A stretch of DNA of 64,000 nucleotides from the NCBI RefSeq assembly GCF_910592395.1, contig NC_088320.1:3908001-3972000 (forward strand). The letters are read 5' to 3'. The notes below the pieces were generated by a model. The model searched no databases. It had not been told where the DNA came from and saw only the letters and a list, made by a program, of their open reading frames with translations. Position 1 is the first letter of the stretch. Each line of letters begins with the position of its first letter. Positions 1-13,900 of the stretch are shown piece by piece. The position numbers were made by a program, and so were the translations under genes. The DNA comes from Lineus longissimus (lineage: Eukaryota > Nemertea > Pilidiophora > Heteronemertea > Lineidae).

Positions 1-1
1 T

Positions 2-223
2 CCTGTCGGCACCGCGGCCAGAAGCAAAGTGGTCAGTCAAGTGGTAAACGTCCATCAGACCAGTGTCAACCACAATAGACCGTATTGTTCAGCCGTGTCG
101 GCGAATAATGGCAATGATACCTCACGAGACTTCGACCGGTCGCCTCACCAGGGAGGCAGTGGAGCCCATTGTTACCGGACCTTATGGCCAATTGAAGCAT
201 CTCGTTTAAGATTGTATGCCTGA
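2..223 (+). other. Open frame entering from the window edge; possible C-terminal end of an upstream gene
   Basis: One + frame is open from the first bases to a TGA at 221-223 (about 73 codons, no start needed). It is richer in G and C than the AT-rich DNA that follows. The translation includes QVVNVHQTSVNHNRPY and RDFDRSPHQGGSGAH and contains no homeodomain or other motif I recognise. Cluster order would place Lox4 on this side, so the frame could be the tail of its last exon, but nothing in the residues proves that. Another + frame is also open from base 1 to a TAG near 76. It may equally be a chance open stretch or 3' UTR. Confidence 0.2.
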
Positions 224-3200
224 AGAGACAAACTGAAGAGGCTGCTTTGACTTGTTCAATGAGAGATGCATAATTCTGTTGACAAAATCGCGAGTTCACA
301 AACGATGTAACAAGTTTCGTCTGACATTTCTGATGTCCGAATCATCTCGTCCCTACCATATGTTACAGCAACAGGAAATATTCAAACTGTTAAGTTTAAT
401 GCACAATGTAATTTTATGATTTTGGACTCTTTTATATGAAAACTTTGACTTTACATGCAATTTTCTCACGCAACCACCAACACAAGAGCGGAATTATTTG
501 AACAGGTGAGGATTTATTTCTCAGAATTAAATCTTTCGATGCTGGTCATTCCGACTCTTTTCAACTAACGACGACACGACTATGAACGTATTGATACCCT
601 GCAAAATTCAAATATCATGATCCCGTGAATCCTATTCTATCAAAAAAATTCGAATCTTATCCATATTTAAGGCGTGCAGAGACGAACAGAACGTTAAGTA
701 GATAGGAAAGTGTTCCGAAAACAAAATCGGCGCCACACATAGAATATATATCATATTTTATCTCTGTCGTTACGACATCGTAACCTAAATCCACCTAAAT
801 GCCAAATAGAATCTTGAATCTAGAAACCATCGGACATGTCTGATGTGATCGGAATATTCCTTGAAGGTACATGAACGCAACGAAAGGACGAGGTGACCGC
901 TTTATTGTTATCCTCTTGTCTAGACGTCGAATTAGTTTTTGGAAATGTTTTGACGATTTGCCCCGGGAGCAGAGAATGCATCCACGAGTGTACATCCACG
1001 GGTCAGCCAATTTGACAGCCAATAATTTTGAAAACCTTTCCAAACTGTACGGGAAGTCAATAAATGAGTCGTCCTCCCGAACAGGCATTAGAAGCTCGAC
1101 AGGATACTGTAGGCGTAAGGAAGATGGCCGTTCCACGATAATTCTTGCAGTAACATATCAATGGTAAAATATCTCCTTTCTGTATTTTTTTCATGACGTC
1201 ATGGGTTTTAACATTCTGCAAGCTCCATTACCTGAATATAACAGCGTAAATCCGTATTTTGTCCGAAACTATCATTTGTAATGTTACTGTCAATTACTAC
1301 TTGTTGCAATACTGTTCTTTTCTTCCGTTTCTTTGACTTCCTTATTTCACTTTTACATTTTACTTTGATATTTTCCACAGCATGCTAATGATAGACTGAA
1401 AGGAAAGAAAAAAGCCATATAATTCACCCAATCAACATTTTTAAAAAGTTACTCATCACACAGAGCCGAATAAACGTAACAACTTCATGATATCTTTCCA
1501 AGCGTTATAACAACTTGCCTGTCGCCTTAAGCTTTGGTGAGTTTAGTCGAAAAGTGTTAGGCTGGCAATAGTTATCTCCCCAGACTATTTATCACTGGCT
1601 AGTCTCTCACGCTTTGCTATCATTTGGATGAAGGAAGTTTAATTTTCGTTTTATTTTAAAAACATATCCTAATACATGATTCTTATACGTCTTGATAAAG
1701 AAGCTTTTGGGACATTGTAAATATTGTAGGCTCATAATATGTACGTGAAAACGAAACTAAATAAGATCTTAACAAGGGATATTAAGATGATCTCTTAAGG
1801 ATATTTAACCTGGGACTAGACTGTTTCCATTATCATGACTGATTCATGTCTTAAAAAGCATGTTGATAGGCAGGCATCTTTGTACATTTGCGCGGTTTTA
1901 TTCAATCCAAAAATCGATTTCTTGAAGCCTCGCATTATAAGAATTTGGCAGAATAGAAAAAAACCCTATGTAATTAATTAGCGATCATCATGAGTTGTGA
2001 ATTATCCTCTTATGATGTAAAAAAAACACAACAACGTTTGTACTTGGAGCTTTAGTTGATAAATGTGTACATGCTTGGGAAATGTACAGAGGCGATTTAC
2101 CAGTCTACAGAACACATCCTGAACTGAGCAGCTGTTGGAACATCTAGGTCAATGGTAGAGCCATAAAATAATATAAAATTCATATCGCCTCTTCTTTTGG
2201 TTTTATGCGTTTTAGCTCTCTCCTGCCACTAAGGACTGGCCTGGCGGTGCCTTTGATGTACGTCATAAAGTCATATTATAACCATGTCCCATTATATTTA
2301 TGATAATTTTACGACCAGTCAGTATCGACTGGAGTCTAGGCCAGACCTGGCACAATTCTGCATGCAGAAGAAGCGAGGATGTTATCTAGTCTTACAGAAT
2401 GGATGAGTTTTCGTATGTGCCTACCATATTTTGGATTTGTGAAAGTCGATTTCAAGGATTTAGAAAAATCGGAAAAATATATTCTAAATGAGCCTTCCAC
2501 ATAAATCATGCCGGTCAGAGGTTACTTGAGTGGTATGTTAAAGGCGTTCCCATTGGCTGGTACTAATCACGTGTTTCCCACAAGTCTTGTTCATCTTTCT
2601 GCTACGGCGCTCGGTAACCGCTCGGTAAGTACAACGTTTCTCCAACTCTCTCCTCTATTTATGTTTCAAAAAGACAATTAATCCTGACTTTATGCTCAAT
2701 TACGAGTGAATTATGACGCGAATTGTTCTAGGGTGGATCGCTGTACTTCGCAGGTTTATCATAGCGCTTTAGATCTCTGATCATGAGCGCACGGAGAATT
2801 TTATGGCGGTAATTTATGACCAGCGCTGAACATTTTTTTAGCAGAACATTACCATTTATGGTTCTCGGGCAAAGGGTACCATTAAAATGAGGCAAATGGG
2901 CCCATGTGCTTTACTAGTCTGTTTGGTGAGGACATTGATCATGTCCAGCAAATCATATTATCTAAAGAGACCGCAACCCGCCACTCGAGCAAGCTTGTGT
3001 CCTCCGTGCTTTGGGCACAACGTTGAATTTGTCTCTCATTCCGAAAATAGTGTGAATACCATTTAACTATCCAAGGGTAGAAACATAAATCCAATCTGTT
3101 ACACTATTTCATTGCTATATTAACATGTACTGTATGATGTTTAGACGTTTATTCAGTCAATGTTGATTCCTTTACGAAAGGTATAGTATTTCGCCATTTG

Positions 3201-6200
3201 TCATTCACGCCATCAAGCATTATACATTAGTTATGATTACGAGACAGGTGGATTAATGGCTCTCTCTATGTATGAAATTAAACGATGAGATATCCCATTT
3301 AACGTACTGGCTCTATGACGAATGAACAATTCTCTGGCGCCTTTAACAGAAAGGACATCACTAATTTGGCGGGTAAAAGAAAGTTGAATTCACAGGCATC
3401 TTTGACTCTTCTGGATCTGCTTAACACAATTGCATTGCATTTAGGTTCGACTTACATCTACGTGAATAACTCTTCAGCCTGTCCTGATGAATGCATAGTT
3501 CAGGAAGCATTCATGCACTTGTATACAATGGGTTTCAGAAGCATCCCTGGATTGCATTGGTACTACGAATCGAAGCGATTACATTGTCAAACTCATCTTT
3601 TCCAAATCTTAGATATAAGAATCCTCACCTTATGTTGATGCCGTACAATGCACATGACATACTCATCAATTACTTTTCTCCCTCAAGTTTTAGATGAAAC
3701 AGTAAATGCTTAAACCGTAGTTCGGACTTCTCTCGCGCGCTGCACATAAAGTTTGACACAATGATTCTTTGGCACGTCAATTCCAGGTGTCATGGAGAGT
3801 ACATAACGATTTACTATACAGCACTTTGTATTTTACACCTGCCATATTTGGACTATTAATACGATATATGTATCATGGCATTATTATAATTTGAAATTGA
3901 TAGTTAGTTAGTGGTAAAGAACTTATATATACATCCGAGCGCGTTTCTATCTAGGGTAGGGACGTGTTTTAGACTTCCTCCACTCCCCCTTCTCCATAAT
4001 GTTGACAATAGAGAGAAACACATATGATATGAAAGCGGTTTTGTCTCTCACCTTTTCTTGTCACATAGGCCTCCTATTTTATATGCTTCTGACACCCGAG
4101 GCGCCTATAGGTAATTTACTGTGCATTAGCCCAGGTGTTCCTGGCAGATGATCATGACTTTTTGACAGCTTATTACTGTGTAATGATGATATATTCATTT
4201 AACGTAAATACAGTAGGCCTACAGTGTATCAATGACTGGTTATCAAAAGCTCATTTCACCTTAACTTAGGATTAGGTCACATATATTCCTTGCATACAGA
4301 CATATACGCGTACATATGTACAGATGACCTACTTTGAAGTTGAGACGAGAAAACTATAGAATTCACCAACATTTGGCAACCTCTTAATAATTGAACTCAA
4401 GAACTCTCCAAAACCCCACCCAACGCCTGATTGGCCCAAGTCTGACATAATGCAATTGAGTGATTCTGGTAACACATTATAGTGAATTTTTATGTCGTGA
4501 CAGCTCGCCAATAACCTAAAACTTGTCAAAAGTGGCCATCATAGGCGATGATGCCGAGCCGACTGTGCAAAAAAACTCAAATTGCTGACCTTGCGCATCG
4601 TCCAATACAATCGTGCTTCACGGCAGGTATCACTTTAAACGGAAAAGCGACTGTCACTCCCTCAATTACCTTCACTTGAAATATATCTATAAACGAGGAA
4701 ACCTATGTTACATCTGTCAGGGGAGATTTAAGACTAGTTTAGTCGACTTCCTCGCGTTATGTCATTTAAGATATATGTCTCAATCGGTATAGTTTATCAT
4801 TATTCTGTTTACTAAGATTTATAGATGCTCGTTTTCATCAAGTGGGTTGGTGTGTTTTGCATTGCCAACAGGAAGTGTAGAAAACGATTAAAGGTTTAGA
4901 GCAAATACCATATCACCAATAAGCAATTTAGCCAACACTGAATTTAGTCAATTAACAGTGACACCTTTACGAAATTTCTTTCCTGGTTTTAACAAGCAGA
5001 TAGGTAAATATCAGGTTCAACTAGTGAATTAATGAATGAGAAAACGGATTTAAAGCGCAACGATTCTGAATAGAAAGTATCTTCGAAGAATGTAAAAAAC
5101 ATGTATATCCTTTCCATCTGCGGTACATTTCGAAGTTTTGGCATTGATGAATGAATGTTGGTGCTACAAGTATCTCCTTCGTAAGGGTGGATAATGTTGA
5201 AATTATTGAAGGAGAGAGGTCCTGTCAAAATTTTTGAAATCTTCTAGCGATAAGCATATTACAATTTTAACCATCTGATAACTGATCACCAGGACAATGA
5301 GTTCACGACACCCTGTTAAACAAACTATTGGAACAATTCTTCAACGATCTGCTATTCGCAAACCAGAGTCTCTTCCTTAAAGGAGTCAACTTTCAGTATT
5401 ATTATTCACAGAGTGAAAATGACACAAATTCATTCAGGAAGTGATATGTCTTCATCACATAACGAAATACAAACTCCAGCAAAACATGAAACAATTTGAA
5501 TACGTTCCTGGGACAAAATCAAATGTGTTTCTGGAAAGTCCTGTCAATTGTAGAGCACACTATCTCTTAGGAAGATAAACACACAAGGGGCATTGGAGGT
5601 CCCATAATCCCAGATATCCTTAGACTGAACTAATATCCGAATTTTCAAAACGCTGTTACCAATTTCCCATCAAATGCTCATTTCCCCTCTAACCACTGAT
5701 GACATCCCTGGTGTCTAAACCACAGATTTGTACTCCTAACTTTATGAAGACAAATCCTCGTTTTCGACAGACCCGGCCTCCAAGGAATCATTATTGTTTG
5801 TCATATTAGTAACAACAAATTGGCACTACAACCATTTTGCGCCAGCCCAGCGTGATGGGATTTTTAATATTCTCGTGTCTACGGGTGTTCGAAACCACAA
5901 GATGCTATTTATTGATAAATTGCAAACACTGTAGTGTGGGACCGTGCGTTGTTAGATTGAAAAAAACAACAGCTCTGAGCTAAACTGGAAATCAAAATTA
6001 TTTATTCTTGTCTTGTTCCGAAAGTAAGATATTTTAGTTTTAAGACGATGAGTGATCCTCAGCACTTCATTCAGCAATGTTGAGATGCAATCTGGTGTGG
6101 TGAGTGTATCGACTCTTGATAGTTCTCACCCTGGTCTATCTCAACCAGAGATGGTGTGAGATAAGACCTCGTTAAGGAAAACGAGGGAAATTTGCATCTC

Positions 6201-8379
6201 TCTCTTCATCATGACGATTCATAACGAGTTCCAAAACTGGCAAAAGAAAAGTGAATTCAAATGGGATGACATTGACACACCATGTACTGTAATAGTACTG
6301 TTTTTAGTCTGACATCGGACATTCTTATTGAATTGGACCTCTGTAATCAAGACTTCTCGCTATCAAGGATGGCTTCTTCCAGTCCCATGGGTGTTCTTAA
6401 TAAGGAGAGTTCTATTATTTGTTGTTTCGAGCTCAGCTACAGAATATTGCACATGCCAAAAGAAGACTGATAAAATAATCAATCCAATTTGTTTTCTTTC
6501 GATTTGATTTCCCTCTAGTATCCTTAAGCCAATCATTTTGGTGCATTTTAAGAAGACTTGTCAATTGAGACCAAATGGAGTCAAATGAGAAGAAAATAAG
6601 CATTTCTAATCCCAATTAAACCAACATTTCTCAGATTGATTACTAATTTGGCAAATTTATGATCTCACTAATAAACGCCAGGGGACCGGTTGGCAATAAA
6701 CATGCCATGTTCATTGAAAATGGGTGAGCGTCGTTACCTGAGAAGAAACTGCTTACAATTCATTTTGCGTGCGATGGCTCCAGATGCTTGCGAAAAATCT
6801 ATCTTACCGAAACGACTTCAGATTCTGTTGGCTTCCGAGAGGAAAATAGTTATTCGAGCACCTCAGAAGAACATTTCAAATAATTGTCCCTGACAACTAA
6901 GTAAATTTCGACCTCTTCCCCCGACTTCCATTACTTTGCTGCTTTTTCAACTTTTTATGAATTTTTAGCTGGTCAGTTCGGATTGGAGGAGGGCTACCCC
7001 TAGCTTCTTCGCATCTAGTACAATGTACATAAAACCAGCTTTAGGAGAGCCATTTCGACCTACACTGTGCCTCTGTTTCACAAGGTTATTGGACAGGGAC
7101 ATTCTCCGGAAATCCTTCAGCATCTCTTCTACGCCTGATCAATCCAGGGTTAACTAGATGACCTAATCCAAACAACCCTACTTATACATGCAATCTTCAG
7201 GGCATGTTTCCATGTCATTGATGTATACAAGCAATTACTGAGCCCCTATCTCGTTGGTTTTATGGCTGTTGATAATTTCCTTTCCACTCTTTCATTACCA
7301 TCTTGCCGATAGTCCAAGATGAACATTGGTTGACAGTCTTAGAAGAGATTACTGACATCGGACAGCAAGACCGTTGATGGTGTGTACATATGTCCAAAAT
7401 ATTTGTGCAGCAATTTTGACATTCATTGTTCCAAATCTGCATCATAAGCACGTTTTTCTGTGACATCGGGGGGGGGGGGGGGGGTGCTGCCCGCCACATA
7501 CCTGTACCCGTCATAACGACCAAGAATAACACATGCCTAGGATTACAGATAGTTGATAAAAATGCTGGATTAAATGTTAAAAATGTCAAGTATGTGCTTC
7601 ACTCTGCCATTCTGAGAGAAAATCTACAACAAAGGAGGAGCTAATAAGCTGCTCTGCAATGTACAAAGAAATTGCCCTCACCCATGCCAAGCTATTGTCC
7701 AAACAGCCTAATAACTCTCAAAACAGCTGTAATACAAAACAGGTTGACAAAAGCCCCCCATTAGTCTGATAAATGTCATAACATTTCATAGAGCTGACGA
7801 AAATGTCTGTTTTTGCCTATTTACACGATAATTATGAGAGAATACGCGTGATTTACTAAGAAAATCATGATTTGTTGAAGATCTTAAGACACCGATTCTC
7901 GCCTATAGAATGGCGAAGAAAGCGGATCAGACAAGTCACATTTATAACAGAATATAAAAAAACTGACTTGTCGTATCTCTCCATTGCCGATGGTGGAAAA
8001 TGAATTCTCCATGCCAATATAAAGAAGTTTATCTCTCAGAGAATATGTCAGAGGATAATCTGTCTTTATTCCTGTAATCGGGCGGATGACAATAATTTGG
8101 ACATTGTTTGCTACCAGTGTGAAGTGTCACTTTTGGTTAATGAGCAAATCATGGCGGGGGAGATATAGCATCTAATGAATCCAGGGCCAGTGTTACGGTC
8201 TTGTTTGAAGTTTGAGTGGGGGTATCTGAATTGAGTGCGGTAATCTCGTTATATTATATATGACGTTGGGAAAATGAACGCAAAAACTCGGTTCTGAAAA
8301 GAGTGCAGAAAAACCCATTATTTAATAATTGTCTACTGGTCGTACAAGGTAGATTGATCATGGTCAGAGTATACATTGG
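224..8379. other. Intergenic DNA without a recognisable gene
   Basis: Only short open frames occur here, the longest about 113 codons (795-1136, minus) overlapped by a + frame at 871-1167. None resembles a known family. The DNA is AT-rich with stop codons in all frames. The only standout is a run of 17 G at 7468-7484. If Lox4 lies to the left, this is the Lox4-Antp intergenic region and would hold cis-regulatory elements that cannot be identified by eye. Confidence 0.6.
7468..7484 (+). repeat. Homopolymer run of 17 G
   Basis: Seventeen consecutive G follow TGACATC and precede TGCTGCC. It is isolated in otherwise AT-rich DNA. A G run of this length can fold into a quadruplex and is prone to length change and sequencing error. 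It produces glycine and proline runs in short spurious frames on both strands. Confidence 0.95.
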
Positions 8380-8965
8380 CAGTCAGCATGCATAGCAGGT
8401 TTTGTGCAGAGCAAGAACAGCTCTGCGGTCAGTATACGAATACTGCTATGCTTTGCAGTTCGTAGTAAACTTTAAATTCGTCCTGTTTAGTACGATAAGC
8501 TAAGCCGATCTTCACGGAGAGCATGCCAGTGCCATGTACAGTTTCCATGATCAGCAAGGGAGAGTATAAGATTTGCAGCCAGCATGCATGCATTTGACGT
8601 GAAGAGCATGATATGCTTCGCAGACAGGCAATGTTAGCCTGTGTAGAGCTAAATGCGTACATATAAAATGCCCATGTAGAGGATAATGGTAAGCTTCGTG
8701 GCCAACATGCAAAGTAGGCCAATGTAGAGCATGATAAGCTTTACGGTCAGCATGCAACAGGCAGAGTAGAGCACAAGCGTGCAAAGTAGGCCGGAGGCCA
8801 TGTAAAGCACGAAATGCCTCGCAAGTAGCGGGCAAACTGGGTTATTCTGCATGTTTGAAGTCAGCAAGCAATTAGTTCTAGGAAAGACAGAATGTGCTTG
8901 ATGGTCAGCACCTGAACCAAGTACATTGCAGTATGTAACCATGGCCAACACAGTGTATGGGAAAG
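8380..8965 (-). repeat. Degenerate minisatellite with a unit near 45 bp
   Basis: Blocks such as GTAGAGCATGATAAGC, TTTACGGTCAGCATGCAA and GCAAAGTAGGCC recur with changes through this stretch (for example 8700-8830). On the minus strand, 8551-8835 stays open and reads as imperfect repeats of about 15 residues (EAFRALHGLRPTLHA, EAYHALHWPTLHVGH), which is the protein echo of a 45-bp unit. The copies are diverged and edges are approximate. The same unit appears in the opposite orientation at 10767-10900. I read it as tandem-repeat DNA and not as a gene. Confidence 0.7.
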
Positions 8966-10766
8966 CAGATGGCAATAACTGCATATGGTTTCTACCTTTT
9001 AGAGTCGTATTCCTCTAATTACAAGGAACACTGCTCACTAAAACAATCATGCCGTTTTGAAGAAATTACAAATTAGTTTGGTTGGAAAATTTATTAGTGG
9101 AAGCATGAAGTGCCACATGAATCATGTCCAACTTGATGAATTAGATAATATTCCATCCAAATAATGTTCTCTCGGGTTAAAGGAGCATCGGAAAGTTATG
9201 TCTTTTTTAGTTGATACAATTACGTTCCCGGAAAAAATATGATTTTCTTAATTAAGGAAAGTAATATTCCCTTTCAACGGAGACCCCATCGTGATCCCGG
9301 ACGTGACTTGGACCTTGCAGGCCAAATCTCCCTAGTAGGTCTAGCATGGCCACTTCCGAACGTATTGTCCTCACATAAAACGAATACCATGTCAAACGTT
9401 TTATAACGGCACCTTTTGGCAATAAATTTCACTCGGTTACACGATTTGTATATTGGTTTCCAAGCAACCAATTGATATAGTGCACAAGGTTGTAAATCTC
9501 TCCTAAATGTAAAATATGAACCATTGTCTTCCGTGGACACTGTTTCATTCTGTCGGGATAATAATACAATAGCTCATCGAGAGAGGTTAATGGCCATACT
9601 TTATTTTTTCCTGGCAAGGTAGGGAGGTAATTCACTTTTGACACCCTCAAACAATGCATGGGTGTTGTCTATTTCACCAACGCTTTAAAACACAAATTGT
9701 ATGCACTTCAGTGTACGTAACAGACTAAACAATGTACGAAGCTTTGGTCAATTTAAGATGAAACTAATCGCTAATACACATCCATTTGTTTGCACTCTCG
9801 CTGTTTCAATTTGACATTCAAAAAATCGCTAACGAGTGTACGGATCCTGTCAGAGACAATGGGCCACAACGGGAAGGCAAATACATCAAATGTTACACCA
9901 CATTTAGCATGATGTACGTCTCAAAAAAAAGTAGCACAGGAAAATATCAATATATCTCAACGATATTATCAGGACTGAGCTGTCACCGTGTACTTCCTTC
10001 TTAAGGCCCACGTTTCATTTTCTCAGCAGGCCATCTTATTGTAAAACCTCGTCTTGGCTAGACAATGTACCAAAATGAGGATTGAAAATCCTGGGCGTGC
10101 CTGATCACCCCGTAATTGGCAATCAAGTGTACGAACGTGTTGTGTTTTGTTTTTTAAACCACAATAAGATTAAGTGGGAATGGCATTTGGGCACCAAAAT
10201 TCATTGGCTGACATTGGCTAATTGGCAATTTAAGCTTTTTGGCGAGAAGGTTACATAGTAGTCAATATTCCTTTCTTGACAACTTCCTCGTATTCTTAAT
10301 TGTCAAGGTCTAAACAACACCTATTGTATTTGAAGAAAGAAAACCCAAGGTGCTCGGCCTTGAAATTCTTCAAATGACAATGTCTCTAATCTTGTCAACA
10401 GCTAATCTGGCAGTATCGGCCTACCACTGGCACAATCCAATGTGTTGTGCTACTAATAACTCATCTGTCCATTGAGCATTCATCCATCGTATATACTTGA
10501 ACTGCAATATGGAATGTAGTCTTTGAACTCAAATTAATCATTATAATATGGATCGTAAAATGAGAATGATTAAGATTGATGGGACTCTGCGTGGCTAATT
10601 ACTTGTGTGCATTAGTACAGTCTTTTAACCCGTTAGCATCCTTGGGCGGTAAAATATCGCAGAGCTCAAAATGACATGCCATAATATATTCCTTGGCCTC
10701 AAAAGTTGCCAAGCTATTAAGAGGGAAGACATATTTCATATCTTCGAACAGCACGTTAGTTGCATC
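8966..10766. other. Intergenic DNA, nothing recognised
   Basis: No open frame above about 90 codons, no structural RNA and no clear repeat was seen between the two minisatellite blocks. Confidence 0.5.
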
Positions 10767-10900
10767 AATTTGTGCCCAGCATCTATATGGTGCCCTAACA
10801 TGTTGAGCTTAATTTGCATGCTGGCAGCGAAGCTTATATTGCTCTTCACAGACCTAATTTGCATACTGACTGCAAAGCGTAACATGCTGTACACGGTCCT
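10767..10900 (+). repeat. Three-copy tandem repeat of 45 bp, inverted relative of the 8.4-9.0 kb array
   Basis: Copies start at 10767 (AATTTGTGCCCAGC, 44 bp), 10811 (AATTTGCATGCTGGCAGCGA, 45 bp) and 10856 (AATTTGCATACTGACTGCAA, 45 bp). The last two align end to end without gaps; the first is more diverged. The reverse complement matches the unit at 8380-8965 (AGCATGCAA with GTAGAGCA blocks). The two arrays are about 1.8 kb apart in opposite orientation, so they may be the ends of one larger element or separate insertions. Confidence 0.7.
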
Positions 10901-13900
10901 AGTATCAAGTGGTTATATAAAGAATCAAATATTTCTCTGGCGTGAACTGAGTCATTGACATTGGCACTTTCGATCTACTCGCTGTGGATGTATGTAACCA
11001 TTAAGGTTTGGGTGTGGTCCATAGTTTAGCAGTTGAGGATATGTCACGAGGAAAGGGGTCTACATCCGAAGCAGTGACCAGCATTACGTTCATTTCGATA
11101 TCGATATCCTTTCTTGGTATAAAAGGACAATTGATTACGACATGAGAGCATGCGTCAAGACAAAAGAAATAAACATACTTGGCCCTTAACGCTGTGAATT
11201 CCGAGACACCTGAAAGCCGATGTTGACTACACCTAAAACAAAAACGATGAACCAACGACAAATTAATCTTCGTTCCTGCTCATCAAATATTTATAGGAGA
11301 TTCGCAGACGAATCTGGTCTGGCATCTAGACGGGCGCTAATAACGAACTCAAGGAGAAAAAAATGATCCTGTATATATTAAGCCTGAGTCGTTAGTTTGT
11401 AAATTAAGGGGGATGTGGATAGATTTTCCCGGTGACTTGGATGGTGTTAAGCATGTTGGTATCCGTCTGTGCTTGAAAAATTCATTAAGGTTTGTTTTGT
11501 AGAACATTTCTCTATTCTATGCGCATTGTTAAAATCTAAAGAGATACAATATTTAAAGCCCCTTGAAAAACAAATTCTCGAGCCTTGTTGGCAAATGAGT
11601 TCGTGAAACCTGCGGACAACGGAAATGTCCGCAGCAAGAGGAGAGCTGATTCGCCGGACGATATGACTTGTTCAATGAAGAAATGGATAGGGCCTTTCAG
11701 TTAAATGATAGCAGGTCGCCCATTGCACTGAAGTTAGATTTCTATTATCGGAGGTTACTTTGGTTAATTTCTCAATAATGGTCGCATGTCATGTCGACCG
11801 CCATCACCTCTGTTCTGCCTCTTTCTTCTCCACTAATAGAACAATAACCAACCAACAGCGCGCGTTTCACCACGCCAATGCAGGAATGGGCAAAAACGCA
11901 TGTTTCAAGAAAAACTCATTTGTCAAAATCTCCTTAACGCATCTCGGCCGTGCTCAAAGCTGCTCGTCAGAATCATTCCTCGATCTCATTCGGTGAGCGA
12001 GATCCCTGATGAATTATTTTGGGCGGTAAATACGCAGTTGATAGTTCAATGGAGTGCACGTGGAACTCCGAGATTATTTGTCAATTTGTCTGTTTCCCAG
12101 GGAAGGCGTAAACTGACATCATTCGTGAAAACGCAATTCTAACGTTCCGGTATACATTGATTTCGTCGGTGAGTGTTTTTTCTTCTATATTATTGCTGTG
12201 TCACATCATGTCCATTGCGTTGTTGAATCTCGGGTGCTGATTCAGTTGGGAATGCAAAGGCATGAGTCGTCATCATCACAAATAGCATTCGACGAATTCG
12301 AGCAGAACGTGTCGTAGTTCTTTGACTTGCGGTGATGGGAAGTCCTTATTGTTACATTCAAGTAGACACTCTCCGTATATTATCTAATTAAACACTCAAG
12401 ACTGTCTAATGAGTATCACAAAGTGAGACACTTCAAACGTCATGTCAAAAGGTCACCATCATTCATATCCATAGCTTGCTTATTTGTGTCATTTGCCACG
12501 ACTTGACTTTTGGTTAAAAACAGTGCAAAGTCCAGCCACCAATGTTGAAAGGTTTCTGAAGGAAGGAGAGATTCTCAAGTTAGTGGTGTACCTCACCGGC
12601 AAACTAATTGCGGATGAAGTGTACCTTTGTTTCTCTGAGCTCTCGACTGTGTTACACCACAGGCATCCAAAATAATATTTACGGCAAGGAGAACGTGTAT
12701 AAGTTTCCATGGAGATTTTTTTAACGATTATTTATTAGCATCTATGTAACAATCTAGAAATAGTTTTGCATACAGGTTGGCAAGTTCGTTACCCCGAAGC
12801 AAAAAAGCGCAAAGCACTCGCTAACCCAGCCAGAGCGGATCCACATCAAAGGAAATTTTGCCTCGTTTTTTTGCTGCAGTAGATTTATGGGATAAATGGG
12901 TAGTTAATTATATCAGGAGATTTATGAACGAGTTGCTGTATGTAGTCTCTGCACTTCTGCGCTGCATGGCCTATATCAGAATTATCGTTAGTATTATCAT
13001 TGCGCAGTTGACCTCTTATGTAAACGACCTTGTATACTTATTACAAGTGGTTCCCGGACTGGCGACGAATGACAAGATCGTGAAACTACAAAGTATTAGT
13101 TTAATGGGTATTTCGGCTGGTGCCTGAGAAAAAAAGGTTTCACAAGTTAGGTGAAATTCCGGAAAGAAGTTGCATATTTGAAACGAACGGTCCAAAGAGT
13201 CAAGAAAGTCATGTAAACAAGTGAAGCCTTGGTTCGGTTCCAATGGTCATATCTCTCCACATTTTCTAATCCTGCGAACAAAAGTAGTGGACAAGTACAA
13301 CCTATCAATTTGATGGCTGATTTGACGCCTAAACCTTTGGACTCGCTACGACACTTTGGGTGTGCCTTAGCGGCTATTAGACAAACTAACCTGGATGCAA
13401 TTGAAGGTGTTCGACGGGTGTCAGAGTTATACTGCAGTGCTGTGGCTAGTTGTAGAATGGAAAAGTTAGCTCTTTTCCATTCTGCTGGTGGTATGTTGGA
13501 CTCACATGTTCCAAACTTTTCCTGCGGAAAAAAGCTGCAGGCCATGTAAGCATTTACCACACCAACACAGTGACCTAAAGTGCCCCAGACAGAAACAGAC
13601 AAAACACTCGCTACACTTCGCTTCAAGTTTATTACCTATGACGATTTATATTCTCAACCGACTGATTTACAGCGCCAGTGTACATCAAGTTGCATGGCCT
13701 CGTTGCAATCGCACTCGACATTATTTACTGGTGAAACATCAAAGATGCCGACACACTGCGGTGGGAGGCTGGAACACTTTATTATGCATCGGGGAAAGGC
13801 TCTGAAAATTGCTGCCATCGGGAGTCGTGGGTGCTTTTTATGTCTCATGCGTCAATCTCCAATGATGGCGATGGTCATAATGTACTGGCAATCAGTTCAA

